Shown here: piece after piece, positions 32,060-41,019 of the stretch
How positions within the stretch are numbered: the first letter of the stretch is position 1
How the letters are laid out: every line of letters begins with the position of its first letter
NCBI RefSeq assembly: GCF_014873875.1
Contig: NZ_JADBEM010000001.1
Location: 8,866,001-8,930,000, forward strand
Source of the DNA: Actinopolymorpha pittospori
GTDB lineage: Bacteria > Actinomycetota > Actinomycetes > Propionibacteriales > Actinopolymorphaceae
Length of the DNA stretch: 64,000 nucleotides
Direction of reading: 5' to 3'
Position numbers and translations under genes: made by a program
The notes under the pieces: model-generated
Database searches by the model: none
The model's input: the letters and a program-made list of their open reading frames with translations, nothing else
Told to the model about the DNA's origin: nothing

Positions 32060-35000
32060 GGCTGCCGACGATCTCATAGCCCGCGGCCACCAGTCGCCCG
32101 GTCGTCTCGGCGACCGCGGTGTGCCGCTGCTCCGCGTGGCGCTGCGCCCACGCCTGCAGGTCCGCGGCGAGCTGGTCGTGGTCACTTTGCCGCTGCTCGG
32201 CCCGCGCCCCCAGGTCCGCGGCATCGGTCTGGGCACGTTGCGCGTTCTGTGCGGCGGCCTGTTGTTCGGCCGAGTTCTGTTCGCGCGCGTTGCCGAGCCC
32301 CGTCTGGGCGGTGTCGAGTTGACCGGTGCTCTCCTGCGCCCGGGTCTCCTCGGCCGTGAGCGCCCCCTCGTCCGTACGCAGCCGCCCCATCTGCAGCGGA
32401 CCCTGCGTCGCCTGGGTGTCCACGATCATCCGGGCCTGCGTGAGCTGTGCCATGAAACTGGTCGCCTCAGCGGCCGACTCGTGACACTTGTCGGCCGCGC
32501 TCTGTGCCGGTGGCACCACCAGAGCGATCCCCTCGAAGATGCTCCCGAACATGCTCGCCCCACCGACCCAACCGGACAGCAGGACCTCGAGTGTGCCGAG
32601 GCCGGCCATCCTCGACGCGGACTCGGTGACGGAGCCCCCGGCCTCCTCCTGCCGCTCCTGCTGTGCGGCGTTGGCGGCCGCGGTCGCCGAGACCTCCTGC
32701 TGGTGAGCCTCGGTCGCCTGCTGGGCGGTTTGCACCCCGGACTCGAGCTGGCCGATCTGGGCTGCCCGGCGTTCGGTCTCGGCCCGGTCGGCCGAGGCGT
32801 TCGCCGCGTCCGCGTCCGCCGTTTGTCGCAGCCGAACGGTGTCGGCGATCTCGCGGCGCATCGCGGCGAGTTGCTCGGGCGTTCCGGGCGGCCGTTCGTA
32901 GTCGGGACTCACACGCTCCATAGTGGTCCGCGCGTCTCCCTGCCGGTCCTGTGCGAGACCCGCGTACGGGTCGTTGTCGGCGGTGTAGGGGGCGCCCGTC
33001 GCCGGCTGGTCCTCCGACGCGAAGGCCGCGGCCACACTGGTGGCGTCGTTCGTCGAGTCCCAGTCGCCAAGGGTCGGCGCCCCACGGAAGCCGCCCGGCC
33101 GCCACTCCATCCACGCTTCGCCTTCGCGAACGTCCCGGGTGGTCCAGTGCTCCGGAGAATGCGGCCACTGCACCACCCGCCCCTCGTCCGGCGCGGGTGG
33201 CCCGATGCCGGGGAGTGTGGCTCGATCCGAGGGCTCGGGTGCCGGTGGCCCGATGCCGGGGAGTGTCACCCCATCGGTGGGTTCGGTGGGTGTGGGCGTC
33301 GACGACCCTGACCGGTTCGAGATCGGCACCTCGCCCCCGGGGATGGGCGCCGACCCCCGCCCGACGGTGCCGTACGGCAGTTGGATCTGCGGGCCACCCC
33401 CCGGATACACCACACCCGTACGGCCCGCGGCGCTCTCCGGCTGGGGAGCGATGCCGGAACGGAGGAAGGGCGTGTCGGGTGGGATCTCGAACACCCGGGC
33501 GGCGTCCACGGGATTGCCCGGACTCCCACCGGGCCACGCTTCCGGCAACGCTGACTGGTCACGGATCTGGCCCTCCCCACGCGCCGCCACCTGTTGGGCG
33601 TACGCCATCGCTTCCTCGCGCGTGGTGAAGATGTGGTCGACGTAGGAGCCCGGCGGGCCGACCCGGACCGCATAGCTGGGTTTCGCTCCGCTGACTCCGA
33701 ACTCCTCGGCCGGCCGGTAGACGGGTGCTTCCTGCGTCGTGCCGTCCGGCTGCACGCTGGGTTCGAGGTCCGTACGCCCCATCGCGCCGTGGTACGGTCC
33801 GCCGTCCGGAGCACCCGGTGTGCCGTAGGCGTACGCGCCCGGAGGCGACAGCGGGTTGCGGTAGCCGGATCCGGGGGCGCGGTTCTGTGGCATCCGCGGC
33901 TCGAGGGGCGCGATGTCCACCTGCTGGAAGTCGCCCGCCCGAACGCTGCCCGGCGCCGGAGCGTCTCCACGCGCGATGTCGTCGAGGCCGGCGAGCGCGC
34001 TGTCGATCTCGTCGTCACGCAGACCCGCGAAGGGGTTCGTTTCCGGTTGCGGCCCCGCCTCGTACCGGAAGGCACCACCCTCGCTGGGATAGGACAGGCG
34101 GAGGTCCTCACCGGCAGGACCCGCCATCGGCCACGGTGTCGCCTCGCCTGCCGGGCCGCCGGGCGCTCCGTCAAGTCCCCCTTGCTCCGGGCCGAGTCCG
34201 GGCAGGGTGGGACGCCCTCCGTCCTCCCCGACTCCGATCACCGGTTGCCCTTCCAGGTGGGGCTCGGGCCCCAGACCAGGCAGCGTCGTACGCCCGCCCT
34301 CGACGTCGGGCGCCGCCGCGGGTGGCGCCGCCTCCACCGACGGGCCGCTCGCGTCCGCTGGCGTCCGTGGCGCGGCACCGTCGGGAATCTCATACCTCGC
34401 CGCGCCTGGCGGGTTCTCCGGCATCCCGAGCCGGTCGGCCGCTGCCCCTCCGACCTTGGTGCCGGCGAGCCCACCGAGAACGCCACCTATGGCTCCGGAC
34501 GCCGCGGCGATCCGGGCGCCCTGTGCCTGCACCGCCAGGGGATCCGCGTCGCTGGTGAACGTGTGGAGGGCACGGAGCAGAGTCACGACCGGCGTCAATC
34601 CCATCTTGACGAGGCCGATCACGGCGGACGCCGCGCCCACCGACGTCGCGATCGAGGTGCAGGTCACGGCCACCGGTGAGGTCGCCCCGAAGCTGGGTAC
34701 GACACCCAGCCAGGCCACCCCGGCGATGACCCCGCACACGAGACCAACCGTGTCGAGGACGTTGCCGGCCAGGTCGAGGAGCGTGATGAGCCCGTCGATG
34801 GTGTTGGCGGCCTGTTCGTAGCCGGAGGCTCCCTCACCGATCGCGTCGAGCTTGCCGGCGAGTTCGGCGCGGCCCTGCTCCGTTCCCAGTGCGGTGGCCA
34901 GGCCGTACGCCCCGATCGCACCGCCGATGATCGACCCGATGATCGGGACCGGGATCCGCCGTGCCGCGAGCCGGGTCGCACCGCGCGTCGCCATCGTCAG

Positions 35001-35705
35001 CATGAACCCGGCCGCGAACCCCTGGCCGAACCCACTGCCGAGACCGGCACCGACCTGTTCGGCCACGAAGCCGGCCCGGTCGGCGGACTGTGCGCCACCG
35101 GTGGTCTGGAGCGCCGCGCCCCAGCGCTCGTGCTCGGCGAGTTCGGTATCGACCAGGACCGCATCCATACCCGCCGCCGCACCGTCGGCTTCCGGCCCTC
35201 CGGTGAACGGAACGCCCTCGGCGGCCGGTCCGGCCGCCGCGTCGGTGGCAGGACCAGCGTCTGCGTCGGTCGCAGGACCTGCGTCTGCGTCAATCGGCGG
35301 GGCGGCGGCTGTGTCGATCGCCGGGGCGGCGGCTGGGCCAGTGGCTGGGTCTGTGGCTGGGGCGGGGTCAGTCGCTGGATCAGTGGTGGCGCCGGAGGTG
35401 GTCGTGCCCCCGTCCGGTGCCCCCGACTCCGACGCGACGTCGGCGTCTGGGCCTCCGCTGTCGGGCGCCCCCGCGTCGGGTTGCGCGGAGCCGTCGACGC
35501 CGGTGTCCGCGCCGGCGCCGAGGAGTCCGGAGACGGCAGCGTTCCCGGCGGTTCCCTGCAGGTCGGCGATCGACTGCTCAGCCGGCGCGAGACCTTGGGC
35601 ATCGACAGCGGTCTCCGCGGTCGTGGGCGCCAGGCTCGGAGCCGGAGCCGAAGCCGGCGTCTGGCGGCGGGTCGTCGGCTCCGGAGCCGTCGCGGTGTCA
35701 GCCAT
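32049..35705 (-). CDS. 1218-aa candidate CIS cargo/toxin-like protein
   Basis: Not assignable to a known family by eye. Residues ~1-190 are Pro/Ala/Asp-rich and disordered, including Asp-Ala/Pro-Ala repeats at ~100-150. Residues ~225-425 contain hydrophobic, Gly/Ala-rich segments ('VPIIGSIIGGAIGAYGLATA', 'LVCGVIAGVAWLGVVPSFGA') of the type found in pore-forming or polymorphic toxin proteins. A Pro-rich linker follows with repeated 'LPGIGPPAP' and 'LPGLGPEP' motifs, then a compact region near 680-800 ('YVDHIFTTREEAMAYAQQVA'). The last ~260 residues form an Ala/Gln/Glu coiled coil. It is encoded between the AAA+ ATPase (8-bp overlap) and the helical protein, so it is expressed with the CIS. Start ATG 35705 with GGAGAG upstream. 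Cargo is the favoured role; tape measure is the alternative. Confidence 0.6.
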   Translation of the reverse strand: MADTATAPEPTTRRQTPASAPAPSLAPTTAETAVDAQGLAPAEQSIADLQGTAGNAAVSGLLGAGADTGVDGSAQPDAGAPDSGGPDADVASESGAPDGGTTTSGATTDPATDPAPATDPATGPAAAPAIDTAAAPPIDADAGPATDADAGPATDAAAGPAAEGVPFTGGPEADGAAAGMDAVLVDTELAEHERWGAALQTTGGAQSADRAGFVAEQVGAGLGSGFGQGFAAGFMLTMATRGATRLAARRIPVPIIGSIIGGAIGAYGLATALGTEQGRAELAGKLDAIGEGASGYEQAANTIDGLITLLDLAGNVLDTVGLVCGVIAGVAWLGVVPSFGATSPVAVTCTSIATSVGAASAVIGLVKMGLTPVVTLLRALHTFTSDADPLAVQAQGARIAAASGAIGGVLGGLAGTKVGGAAADRLGMPENPPGAARYEIPDGAAPRTPADASGPSVEAAPPAAAPDVEGGRTTLPGLGPEPHLEGQPVIGVGEDGGRPTLPGLGPEQGGLDGAPGGPAGEATPWPMAGPAGEDLRLSYPSEGGAFRYEAGPQPETNPFAGLRDDEIDSALAGLDDIARGDAPAPGSVRAGDFQQVDIAPLEPRMPQNRAPGSGYRNPLSPPGAYAYGTPGAPDGGPYHGAMGRTDLEPSVQPDGTTQEAPVYRPAEEFGVSGAKPSYAVRVGPPGSYVDHIFTTREEAMAYAQQVAARGEGQIRDQSALPEAWPGGSPGNPVDAARVFEIPPDTPFLRSGIAPQPESAAGRTGVVYPGGGPQIQLPYGTVGRGSAPIPGGEVPISNRSGSSTPTPTEPTDGVTLPGIGPPAPEPSDRATLPGIGPPAPDEGRVVQWPHSPEHWTTRDVREGEAWMEWRPGGFRGAPTLGDWDSTNDATSVAAAFASEDQPATGAPYTADNDPYAGLAQDRQGDARTTMERVSPDYERPPGTPEQLAAMRREIADTVRLRQTADADAANASADRAETERRAAQIGQLESGVQTAQQATEAHQQEVSATAAANAAQQERQEEAGGSVTESASRMAGLGTLEVLLSGWVGGASMFGSIFEGIALVVPPAQSAADKCHESAAEATSFMAQLTQARMIVDTQATQGPLQMGRLRTDEGALTAEETRAQESTGQLDTAQTGLGNAREQNSAEQQAAAQNAQRAQTDAADLGARAEQRQSDHDQLAADLQAWAQRHAEQRHTAVAETTGRLVAAGYEIVGSHDY

Positions 35706-37782
35706 GCCGCTCTCCACCTGAATCGGGACGGGGTGCGACGATCGACCAGTACGGCCCGAACTCCGCCTCCACGCAGAGTCGGCCGAGCTTGCGGTACTCG
35801 CGCTGGATCGCGCGTACGACGTCGGTCATCGTGACCGGACGACCGGCGTCGGCGGCGAGGTAGGCGGCCGACAGGGCGACGTTGCGGATGTCACCGCCGG
35901 ACATCTCGAACGCCTTCGCGGCGTACTCCACGTCGACGTCCGCGGCGAGCGGAACGGCGGTGCCGAAGCAGCGCCGCCACAGCCGGAGCCGGTCCTGCTC
36001 GTCGGGCAGTGGAAACTCGACCAGCAGGTCGAGCCGCCGGGTGAACGCCTCGTCCAGGTTGACCCGCAGGTTCGTGGCGAGGATGGCCAACCCGTCGAAG
36101 GCCTCCATCCGCTGCAGCAGGTACGCGACCTCGACGTTGGCGTACCGGTCCCGCGCGTCGTTCACCTCCGAACGCTTGCCGAACAACGCGTCCGCCTCGT
36201 CGAAGAACAGCACCCCGTTGACACGTTCGGCCTGGTCGAAAACCCGGTCGAGGTTCTTCTCCGTCTCGCCGATGTACTTGTCCACGACGGTGGCGAGTTC
36301 GACGGTGTACAGGTCCAGGCCGAGCTCACCCGCGACCGCCTCGGCCGCCAGGGTCTTGCCCGTACCCGGTGGCCCGGCGAACAACGCACCGATCCCGTCG
36401 CCGCGCCGCCCGGTCTGGCGCAGCCCCCACTGGTGCAGGACGGTGGCGCGTCGACGTACCCGGGCCACCAGTTCGTGGACGAGTTCGAGTGGTTCGGCCG
36501 GCAGAACGAGCGCGGCGAGGTCGACCTCGGGCCGGATGCGGTGGGCGAGGTGCTCGAGACCGGCGGCGTTCTGACCGCGGGCGCCGGCCCGCAGGTCCTC
36601 CGCGGTGACGGCCCGGCCGTGGAACGACGCCTGCAGGAAGGCTCCGGTCGCCGCGCGGGACACGGCCTCGGGGGTCAGCCGGTACGACGCGGTGACGGCT
36701 GCCAGTTCGAGGCCCGGCTCGCAGCGCTCGCGCAGCGCCGCGCTCCAGAGCTGGTCCCGAGCGTCCTGCTCGATCAGCGGTACGTCGAGCAGGAGCGGGA
36801 TCTCCTTCGCCCACGCCGGGTCCCACGACCGGCGTCCGAACGCCACCAGCGGCCAGCGCAGTTCCGCGAGTGCCCAGACGTCGGCGACCGACCGTTCGGC
36901 CAGGACGTCGACGGGACCGACGACCAGGCCCCGACCGGTGAGCCGCGCCTCCAGTAGCGCCGCACGAAACAGCGCGGACACGGCTTCGCCGGCGGGCAGG
37001 CGTTCGAGGTCGAGTACCAGCGCGCCGACACCGAGCCGGGCGAACGCCGCCCGGGCCCAGCCGGCAGCCGCACCACTGGTGTCGCGCAGATAGCAGAGCC
37101 GGACGTGCTCCGACAGCGCCCGGGCCAGCGCGTCCGGATCGCCGACGAGGTGCGGCGGGTCATCCGCGGTCAACCGGTGCAGGGCCCGGTCGGTGTGGTC
37201 GTCACCGAGCAGGTGGCGGCAGACCCGATCGGTGACCCGCAACGAACGGCTGAGGAAGGGACGCTCGGGCTCCTCCACCACGACCAGCCCGCTCTCGACC
37301 AGCGCACCGTGGTCGAGAAAGAGCGCGCGACTGGCCGGATCGAACGGTGAGAGCCCGGCCAGTTCGAGGGCCAGCCACGGGGTGGCACGTCGCCTCGTCA
37401 CGTCGTCGTGGAGGTACCCGTACAGCCCCTCGAACCGCCGGTCGACGTCCGGCGCGAGAGCGGCCACGAGCATCTCGACTGCGGCCGCCGGCAACGCGAA
37501 GGCGCGCGCCAACCGGCGCAACCGCACGTCCTGACCGGCCGCCTCCGCCTGGTCCGCGCGGTTCTCGACGTCGCCACGGGCACCCGCGTCGTCGACGGGC
37601 GGCATCCCGGCGCGTGGGGTGAGCAGCCGTGCGACGTCGGCGTCGGCCAGGTAGAGCCCTCGGAACGGATCGTCTGGACGGTGGTCGGTACGACGTCGCG
37701 CGGCGACGAAAGCGGCCACGCGCCCGGCGAGCAGGTCGAGGCGTCCGAGCAGATAGCGACGGGACGGGTCGAGGTCGTCCAT
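35698..37782 (-). CDS. AAA+ ATPase of contractile injection system (Afp15/Pvc15-like)
   Basis: 694 aa. The N-terminal ~440 residues are a helical domain with a Rossmann-like insertion. The C-terminal AAA+ module has Walker A 'GPPGTGKT' (~465), Walker B 'GVLFFDEADALFGKRSEV' (~520), sensor/Arg-finger region 'ATNLRVNLDEAFTRRLDLLV', and sensor 2 in 'FEMSGGDIRNVALSAAYLAA'. ATPases of this class are a constant component of extracellular CIS loci and act in assembly or cargo loading. The ATG at 37782 is chosen as the first Met before the conserved helical domain; upstream residues look random. It is divergent from the structural genes and overlaps the next gene by 8 bp. Confidence 0.88.
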   Translation of the reverse strand: MDDLDPSRRYLLGRLDLLAGRVAAFVAARRRTDHRPDDPFRGLYLADADVARLLTPRAGMPPVDDAGARGDVENRADQAEAAGQDVRLRRLARAFALPAAAVEMLVAALAPDVDRRFEGLYGYLHDDVTRRRATPWLALELAGLSPFDPASRALFLDHGALVESGLVVVEEPERPFLSRSLRVTDRVCRHLLGDDHTDRALHRLTADDPPHLVGDPDALARALSEHVRLCYLRDTSGAAAGWARAAFARLGVGALVLDLERLPAGEAVSALFRAALLEARLTGRGLVVGPVDVLAERSVADVWALAELRWPLVAFGRRSWDPAWAKEIPLLLDVPLIEQDARDQLWSAALRERCEPGLELAAVTASYRLTPEAVSRAATGAFLQASFHGRAVTAEDLRAGARGQNAAGLEHLAHRIRPEVDLAALVLPAEPLELVHELVARVRRRATVLHQWGLRQTGRRGDGIGALFAGPPGTGKTLAAEAVAGELGLDLYTVELATVVDKYIGETEKNLDRVFDQAERVNGVLFFDEADALFGKRSEVNDARDRYANVEVAYLLQRMEAFDGLAILATNLRVNLDEAFTRRLDLLVEFPLPDEQDRLRLWRRCFGTAVPLAADVDVEYAAKAFEMSGGDIRNVALSAAYLAADAGRPVTMTDVVRAIQREYRKLGRLCVEAEFGPYWSIVAPRPDSGGERHG

Positions 37783-38016
37783 GCCGGCACCACCCGGCTC
37801 CTCCACCCGTTCCGTCGCTGCCCCACCCTCCACGGACGTAGGCTCGCCGATCCGCGGGCCGCCGCCAACGGAGTCCAAGCCATTCAACCGGGCACGGTGC
37901 GCGACCCTTTCGCGCATCGCGACGGGGTCGCCCTGCCCACCCGGGCAACGAACGACTCCCTCATGACCTCACGTCCGGCCGCGCGCCGAGGCGCCCTCAC
38001 GGCGCACCCTGCGTAG
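37783..38016. promoter_or_regulatory. Divergent intergenic region between the two CIS arms
   Basis: 234 bp separates the minus-strand ATPase operon from the plus-strand DUF4255 operon and should contain both promoters. No convincing -35/-10 pair or clear operator dyad was found by eye. An in-frame stop (TAG) abuts the GTG start at 38017, so the DUF4255 gene cannot start earlier. Confidence 0.5.
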
Positions 38017-38622
38017 GTGATCTCCGAGGTCGACTCCGCCCTCACCGCGCTGGTACGTCGGGAAGTACTCGACCGCGCCCAGGTCTCGGTCGTCCTCGAC
38101 GCGCCCACCAAGGACTGGGCCGCGCGGCGCAGTGGGCCGACCGTCAACGTCTTCCTGTACGACATCCGCGAGGATCTGCGACGCCGGGGCAGCGGGATGT
38201 CCGCACTCTTCGACGAGAATGGCAGGCAGACCGGGCGCCGCAAGCCGCCTCGGATCTTCCGGCTCTCCTACCTCGTCACCGCCTGGACCCAGCGCCCCGA
38301 AGACGAGCACCGGCTGCTCGCCGCCGTTCTCGGCTGCCTCCTCGGACACGAGCGGCTGCCCGCGGACCTGTTGCCCGAGGACGCGCCAGCGGTCACCCTG
38401 ACAGTGGGCCTGCCGCCCGAGGAGGACCGCTCCTTCGCCGACGTGTGGACCGCACTCGGCGGCGAACTCCGTCCGTCCCTCGACCTGGTGGTCGCTGTAC
38501 CCATGTGGGCGGGCCCGCCGCAGCCGACCGACCCGCTCGTCCTCGAACCCCTGCACGCCGACGTCGGCTCTCTCGCCGACCCGGCCACGACCGAGCACGT
38601 CGAAGGCGCACGGCGAGGCTAG
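38017..38622 (+). CDS. DUF4255 tail-terminator protein (Pvc16-like)
   Basis: 201 aa. The DUF4255 pattern 'VNVFLYDIREDLRRRG' (~43-58) and 'PRIFRLSYLVTAWTQRPEDE' (~78-97) is typical of Pvc16/Afp16, which caps the distal end of the CIS sheath-tube and fixes its length. The family is almost confined to CIS loci. GTG start directly follows a stop codon; no Shine-Dalgarno is evident. First gene of the plus-strand structural operon. Confidence 0.9.
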   Translation: MISEVDSALTALVRREVLDRAQVSVVLDAPTKDWAARRSGPTVNVFLYDIREDLRRRGSGMSALFDENGRQTGRRKPPRIFRLSYLVTAWTQRPEDEHRLLAAVLGCLLGHERLPADLLPEDAPAVTLTVGLPPEEDRSFADVWTALGGELRPSLDLVVAVPMWAGPPQPTDPLVLEPLHADVGSLADPATTEHVEGARRG

Positions 38623-38717
38623 CCATGAACCGGCGGCCACGACACCCCCGGCCATGACACCGGCGGCCACGACACCGCCAGGCACCAGTGCCCCATAGGG
38701 GCAGGCAGGAGCAGGTG

Positions 38718-40877
38718 ATGGTGTACGACCGCGACCAGCGACCGCGAGACCCCGCCGCGACCAGACGACACCACCACGACGACGGCGCCCACGAGGAGCC
38801 GCCCGCGCACCACGACGTCATCGCCCTGCAGCGGCTCGCGGGCAACGCCGCCGTGAGCCGGATGTTCGACGGCGAGGAGGAGTCCTCCGTACCGAACGTC
38901 GTGTCGTCGGGCGGCCGACCGCTTCCGACCGACACCCGCGCGGAGATGGAGGCGCGGCTCGGGGCGGACTTCTCCGACGTACGCATCCACACCGACGCGG
39001 CGGCCGATGAGTCGGCGCGTTCCATGCAGGCACACGCCTACACGGCCGGTTCGCACATCGCCTTTCGGGACGGGGCGTTCTCCCCCACCTCCGACGCGGG
39101 CCGGACCACCCTCGCGCACGAGCTCACCCATGTCATGCAGCAGCGCTCCGGTCCCGTGGCCGGATCCCCCATCGGCGGCGGCATCTCCGTGAGCGACCCG
39201 GACGACCGCTTCGAGCGCCAGGCCGCGGCCACCGCCGAGCAGGCGATGCAGCGGCAGCTCACCGGCGACTCCCCGCAGTCACCCGATCAGTCGGAACCGG
39301 TGCTGGAGGAAGAGGTCACCCCGTCGCTTGCACAACGGACGGTCCAGCGCTCCCACGAGATTGTCGCCCAGCGAGATGCCGACGACGACACGTTCGATCA
39401 CGATGCTGACCCCCTTGCCCATCCTCCGGTGATCAAACCCGCTGACGACTCCATAGGTGAACTCATTTTCGAGTTGCGCGCGCAGGAGGACCAGGAGGCC
39501 CCGACGCCACTGTCCAGGCCTACGACCTCACTCGACACGAGTGCTGAAAACCTGAGACAGGTGTCGACGTTCTCCCAGAGCGTGCTCGTCCAGTACGGAT
39601 CGAAATCTGGAGAGCCAGACGACGCCGCGAAGAGCGGCTTGCTGGACTCACTCAAGCAGAGCTTGAAGGACTTCGCCTACGGCGGCGAGACAACCCGCAG
39701 CATCGCGAAAACTGCATCCGCGAACCAACGATCTGTAGATAACGCAACCGTACTGGCGTCCCTCGTGCGGAGCAGTTTCCTCAACTGGATCGGGATGGTT
39801 GATCAAAGCAACTCGGCATGGGGATTGACCAAGGTTCAGGCAAAGGAATGTCAGATTGACATCAGCCCTGGAGAGTTGGGCACGGACGACCCCAGACGCC
39901 TGATCGGTTTGGGTGGCGCTCCAGTACCCGAAGGACCCGACCGCATCGACGTCAATCAGGTCCAGCAGAGCGCTCACCAGGTCGCCGCCGACGTCAGGCA
40001 GACGGGGACGCGGCAGGCGATCGACAACACAAGCTTCCAGATGGCCACACGTAATCATCTGGAGAAGTCAACGAATGCGCGGATAGCCCAGCGCAACGCA
40101 TCCCAGATCCTCTTCGAGGGAGCTTCTGCCGCCAACGCGGGAATGCTCAAGGCAGAGGACGAACACAAAGCCGACTGGCAGGCGTACAGGCTCGCTCTCG
40201 ACAGTGTTCTCACCGCAGTTGAGATCGGCGGAAATATAGCCGAGCCGCTGAGCGAGAAAGCGGCGCCAGATACCAGCCTGACCGACTGGGGCGTCGATGC
40301 CATGAGATTCGCCATGGACGAGAAGCTGGCCTCCATCGAACGAACTCTAGCAAAACTGAAAGAATGTCAGGCAAACCGGCAAGCAGTGATCAGCGACCAG
40401 CAGGCGATCGCCACCGTCGAGGCCTATCAGCTCGCCCTCAAGTCAGAACGCGAGGCGCTCATCACGCTTGACGAAGAGGGCCAGAAGATGATGTCGGCCC
40501 TGAAGGAGTTCGGTGGTGTCCTCGACCAGAGCGTTGAGGACAAGGGGCTGATGCCAAAAGGCTTCTCAACGAACGAGGCCGACTTGGCCCTGCTCGGCCG
40601 TATCCGGCAAAGCCTCGCGACGACGGAGCTCGCGGCGAGGACGTCGCCTGCTCAGTTCATCGACGAGCTACAGGCGAACCTGGCTCCACTGGCCGACATG
40701 AGCGACGGTCCGTGGCCCGCCCTCTTCAGTAGCGAGAGCGCGAGATACGGACAGATCTCGACTGTCGTCAACGAAGCGCAACGACTGCTGCAGAACCGCA
40801 AGATCCACCTCGACGCCCTCCACGTGGCCTTCCTGTCCGGGATGAAGGGCGCCGGAGACGTCGGGAAGCCTTATTAA
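38718..40877 (+). CDS. DUF4157 (HELTH) protein with low-GC helical C-terminal module
   Basis: 719 aa. The N-terminal DUF4157/eCIS-core domain (about 30-160) includes 'LQRLAGNAAVSRMF', 'EARLGADFSDVRIHTDAAAD' and the zincin-like 'LAHELTHVMQQR'. This domain is a hallmark of CIS-associated cargo. From about residue 220 the protein becomes a long alpha-helical, Gln/Glu/Ala-rich module with one hydrophobic helix near 495-505 ('DSVLTAVEIGGN'). The DNA changes too: lines 39721 and 40201 have 57% and 55% GC against 75% at 42001. The C-terminal part was therefore probably acquired separately, as expected for a swappable effector. AGGAG lies upstream of the ATG. No enzymatic motif was seen in the module; a pore-forming or scaffold role is possible. 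Confidence 0.8.
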   Translation: MVYDRDQRPRDPAATRRHHHDDGAHEEPPAHHDVIALQRLAGNAAVSRMFDGEEESSVPNVVSSGGRPLPTDTRAEMEARLGADFSDVRIHTDAAADESARSMQAHAYTAGSHIAFRDGAFSPTSDAGRTTLAHELTHVMQQRSGPVAGSPIGGGISVSDPDDRFERQAAATAEQAMQRQLTGDSPQSPDQSEPVLEEEVTPSLAQRTVQRSHEIVAQRDADDDTFDHDADPLAHPPVIKPADDSIGELIFELRAQEDQEAPTPLSRPTTSLDTSAENLRQVSTFSQSVLVQYGSKSGEPDDAAKSGLLDSLKQSLKDFAYGGETTRSIAKTASANQRSVDNATVLASLVRSSFLNWIGMVDQSNSAWGLTKVQAKECQIDISPGELGTDDPRRLIGLGGAPVPEGPDRIDVNQVQQSAHQVAADVRQTGTRQAIDNTSFQMATRNHLEKSTNARIAQRNASQILFEGASAANAGMLKAEDEHKADWQAYRLALDSVLTAVEIGGNIAEPLSEKAAPDTSLTDWGVDAMRFAMDEKLASIERTLAKLKECQANRQAVISDQQAIATVEAYQLALKSEREALITLDEEGQKMMSALKEFGGVLDQSVEDKGLMPKGFSTNEADLALLGRIRQSLATTELAARTSPAQFIDELQANLAPLADMSDGPWPALFSSESARYGQISTVVNEAQRLLQNRKIHLDALHVAFLSGMKGAGDVGKPY

Positions 40878-40887
40878 TACCGCGCTG

Positions 40888-40908
40888 GGGCAGCCGATCG
40901 GGCTGCCC
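40888..40908 (+). terminator. Hairpin after the DUF4157 gene
   Basis: GGGCAGCC/GGCTGCCC forms an 8-bp stem with a 5-nt loop 10 nt after the stop. It may separate the payload gene from the sheath operon. Confidence 0.65.
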
Positions 40909-41019
40909 GTTGGTGCACGGCCGGCTTCCCTCCGCCGCGTCCACTTGGCCGTTTTGCCGGGGTGGGGTCGCGGCGCACGCTGCATGCATCGCAGAGTCGA
41001 CCTGACCCAAGGAGCTGGC

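Noticed and set aside
39129..39145. HELTH motif taken as proof of an active metalloprotease in the DUF4157 protein
   Set aside because: The motif is conserved in DUF4157 but the family's role is in CIS cargo; activity cannot be claimed from HExxH alone.
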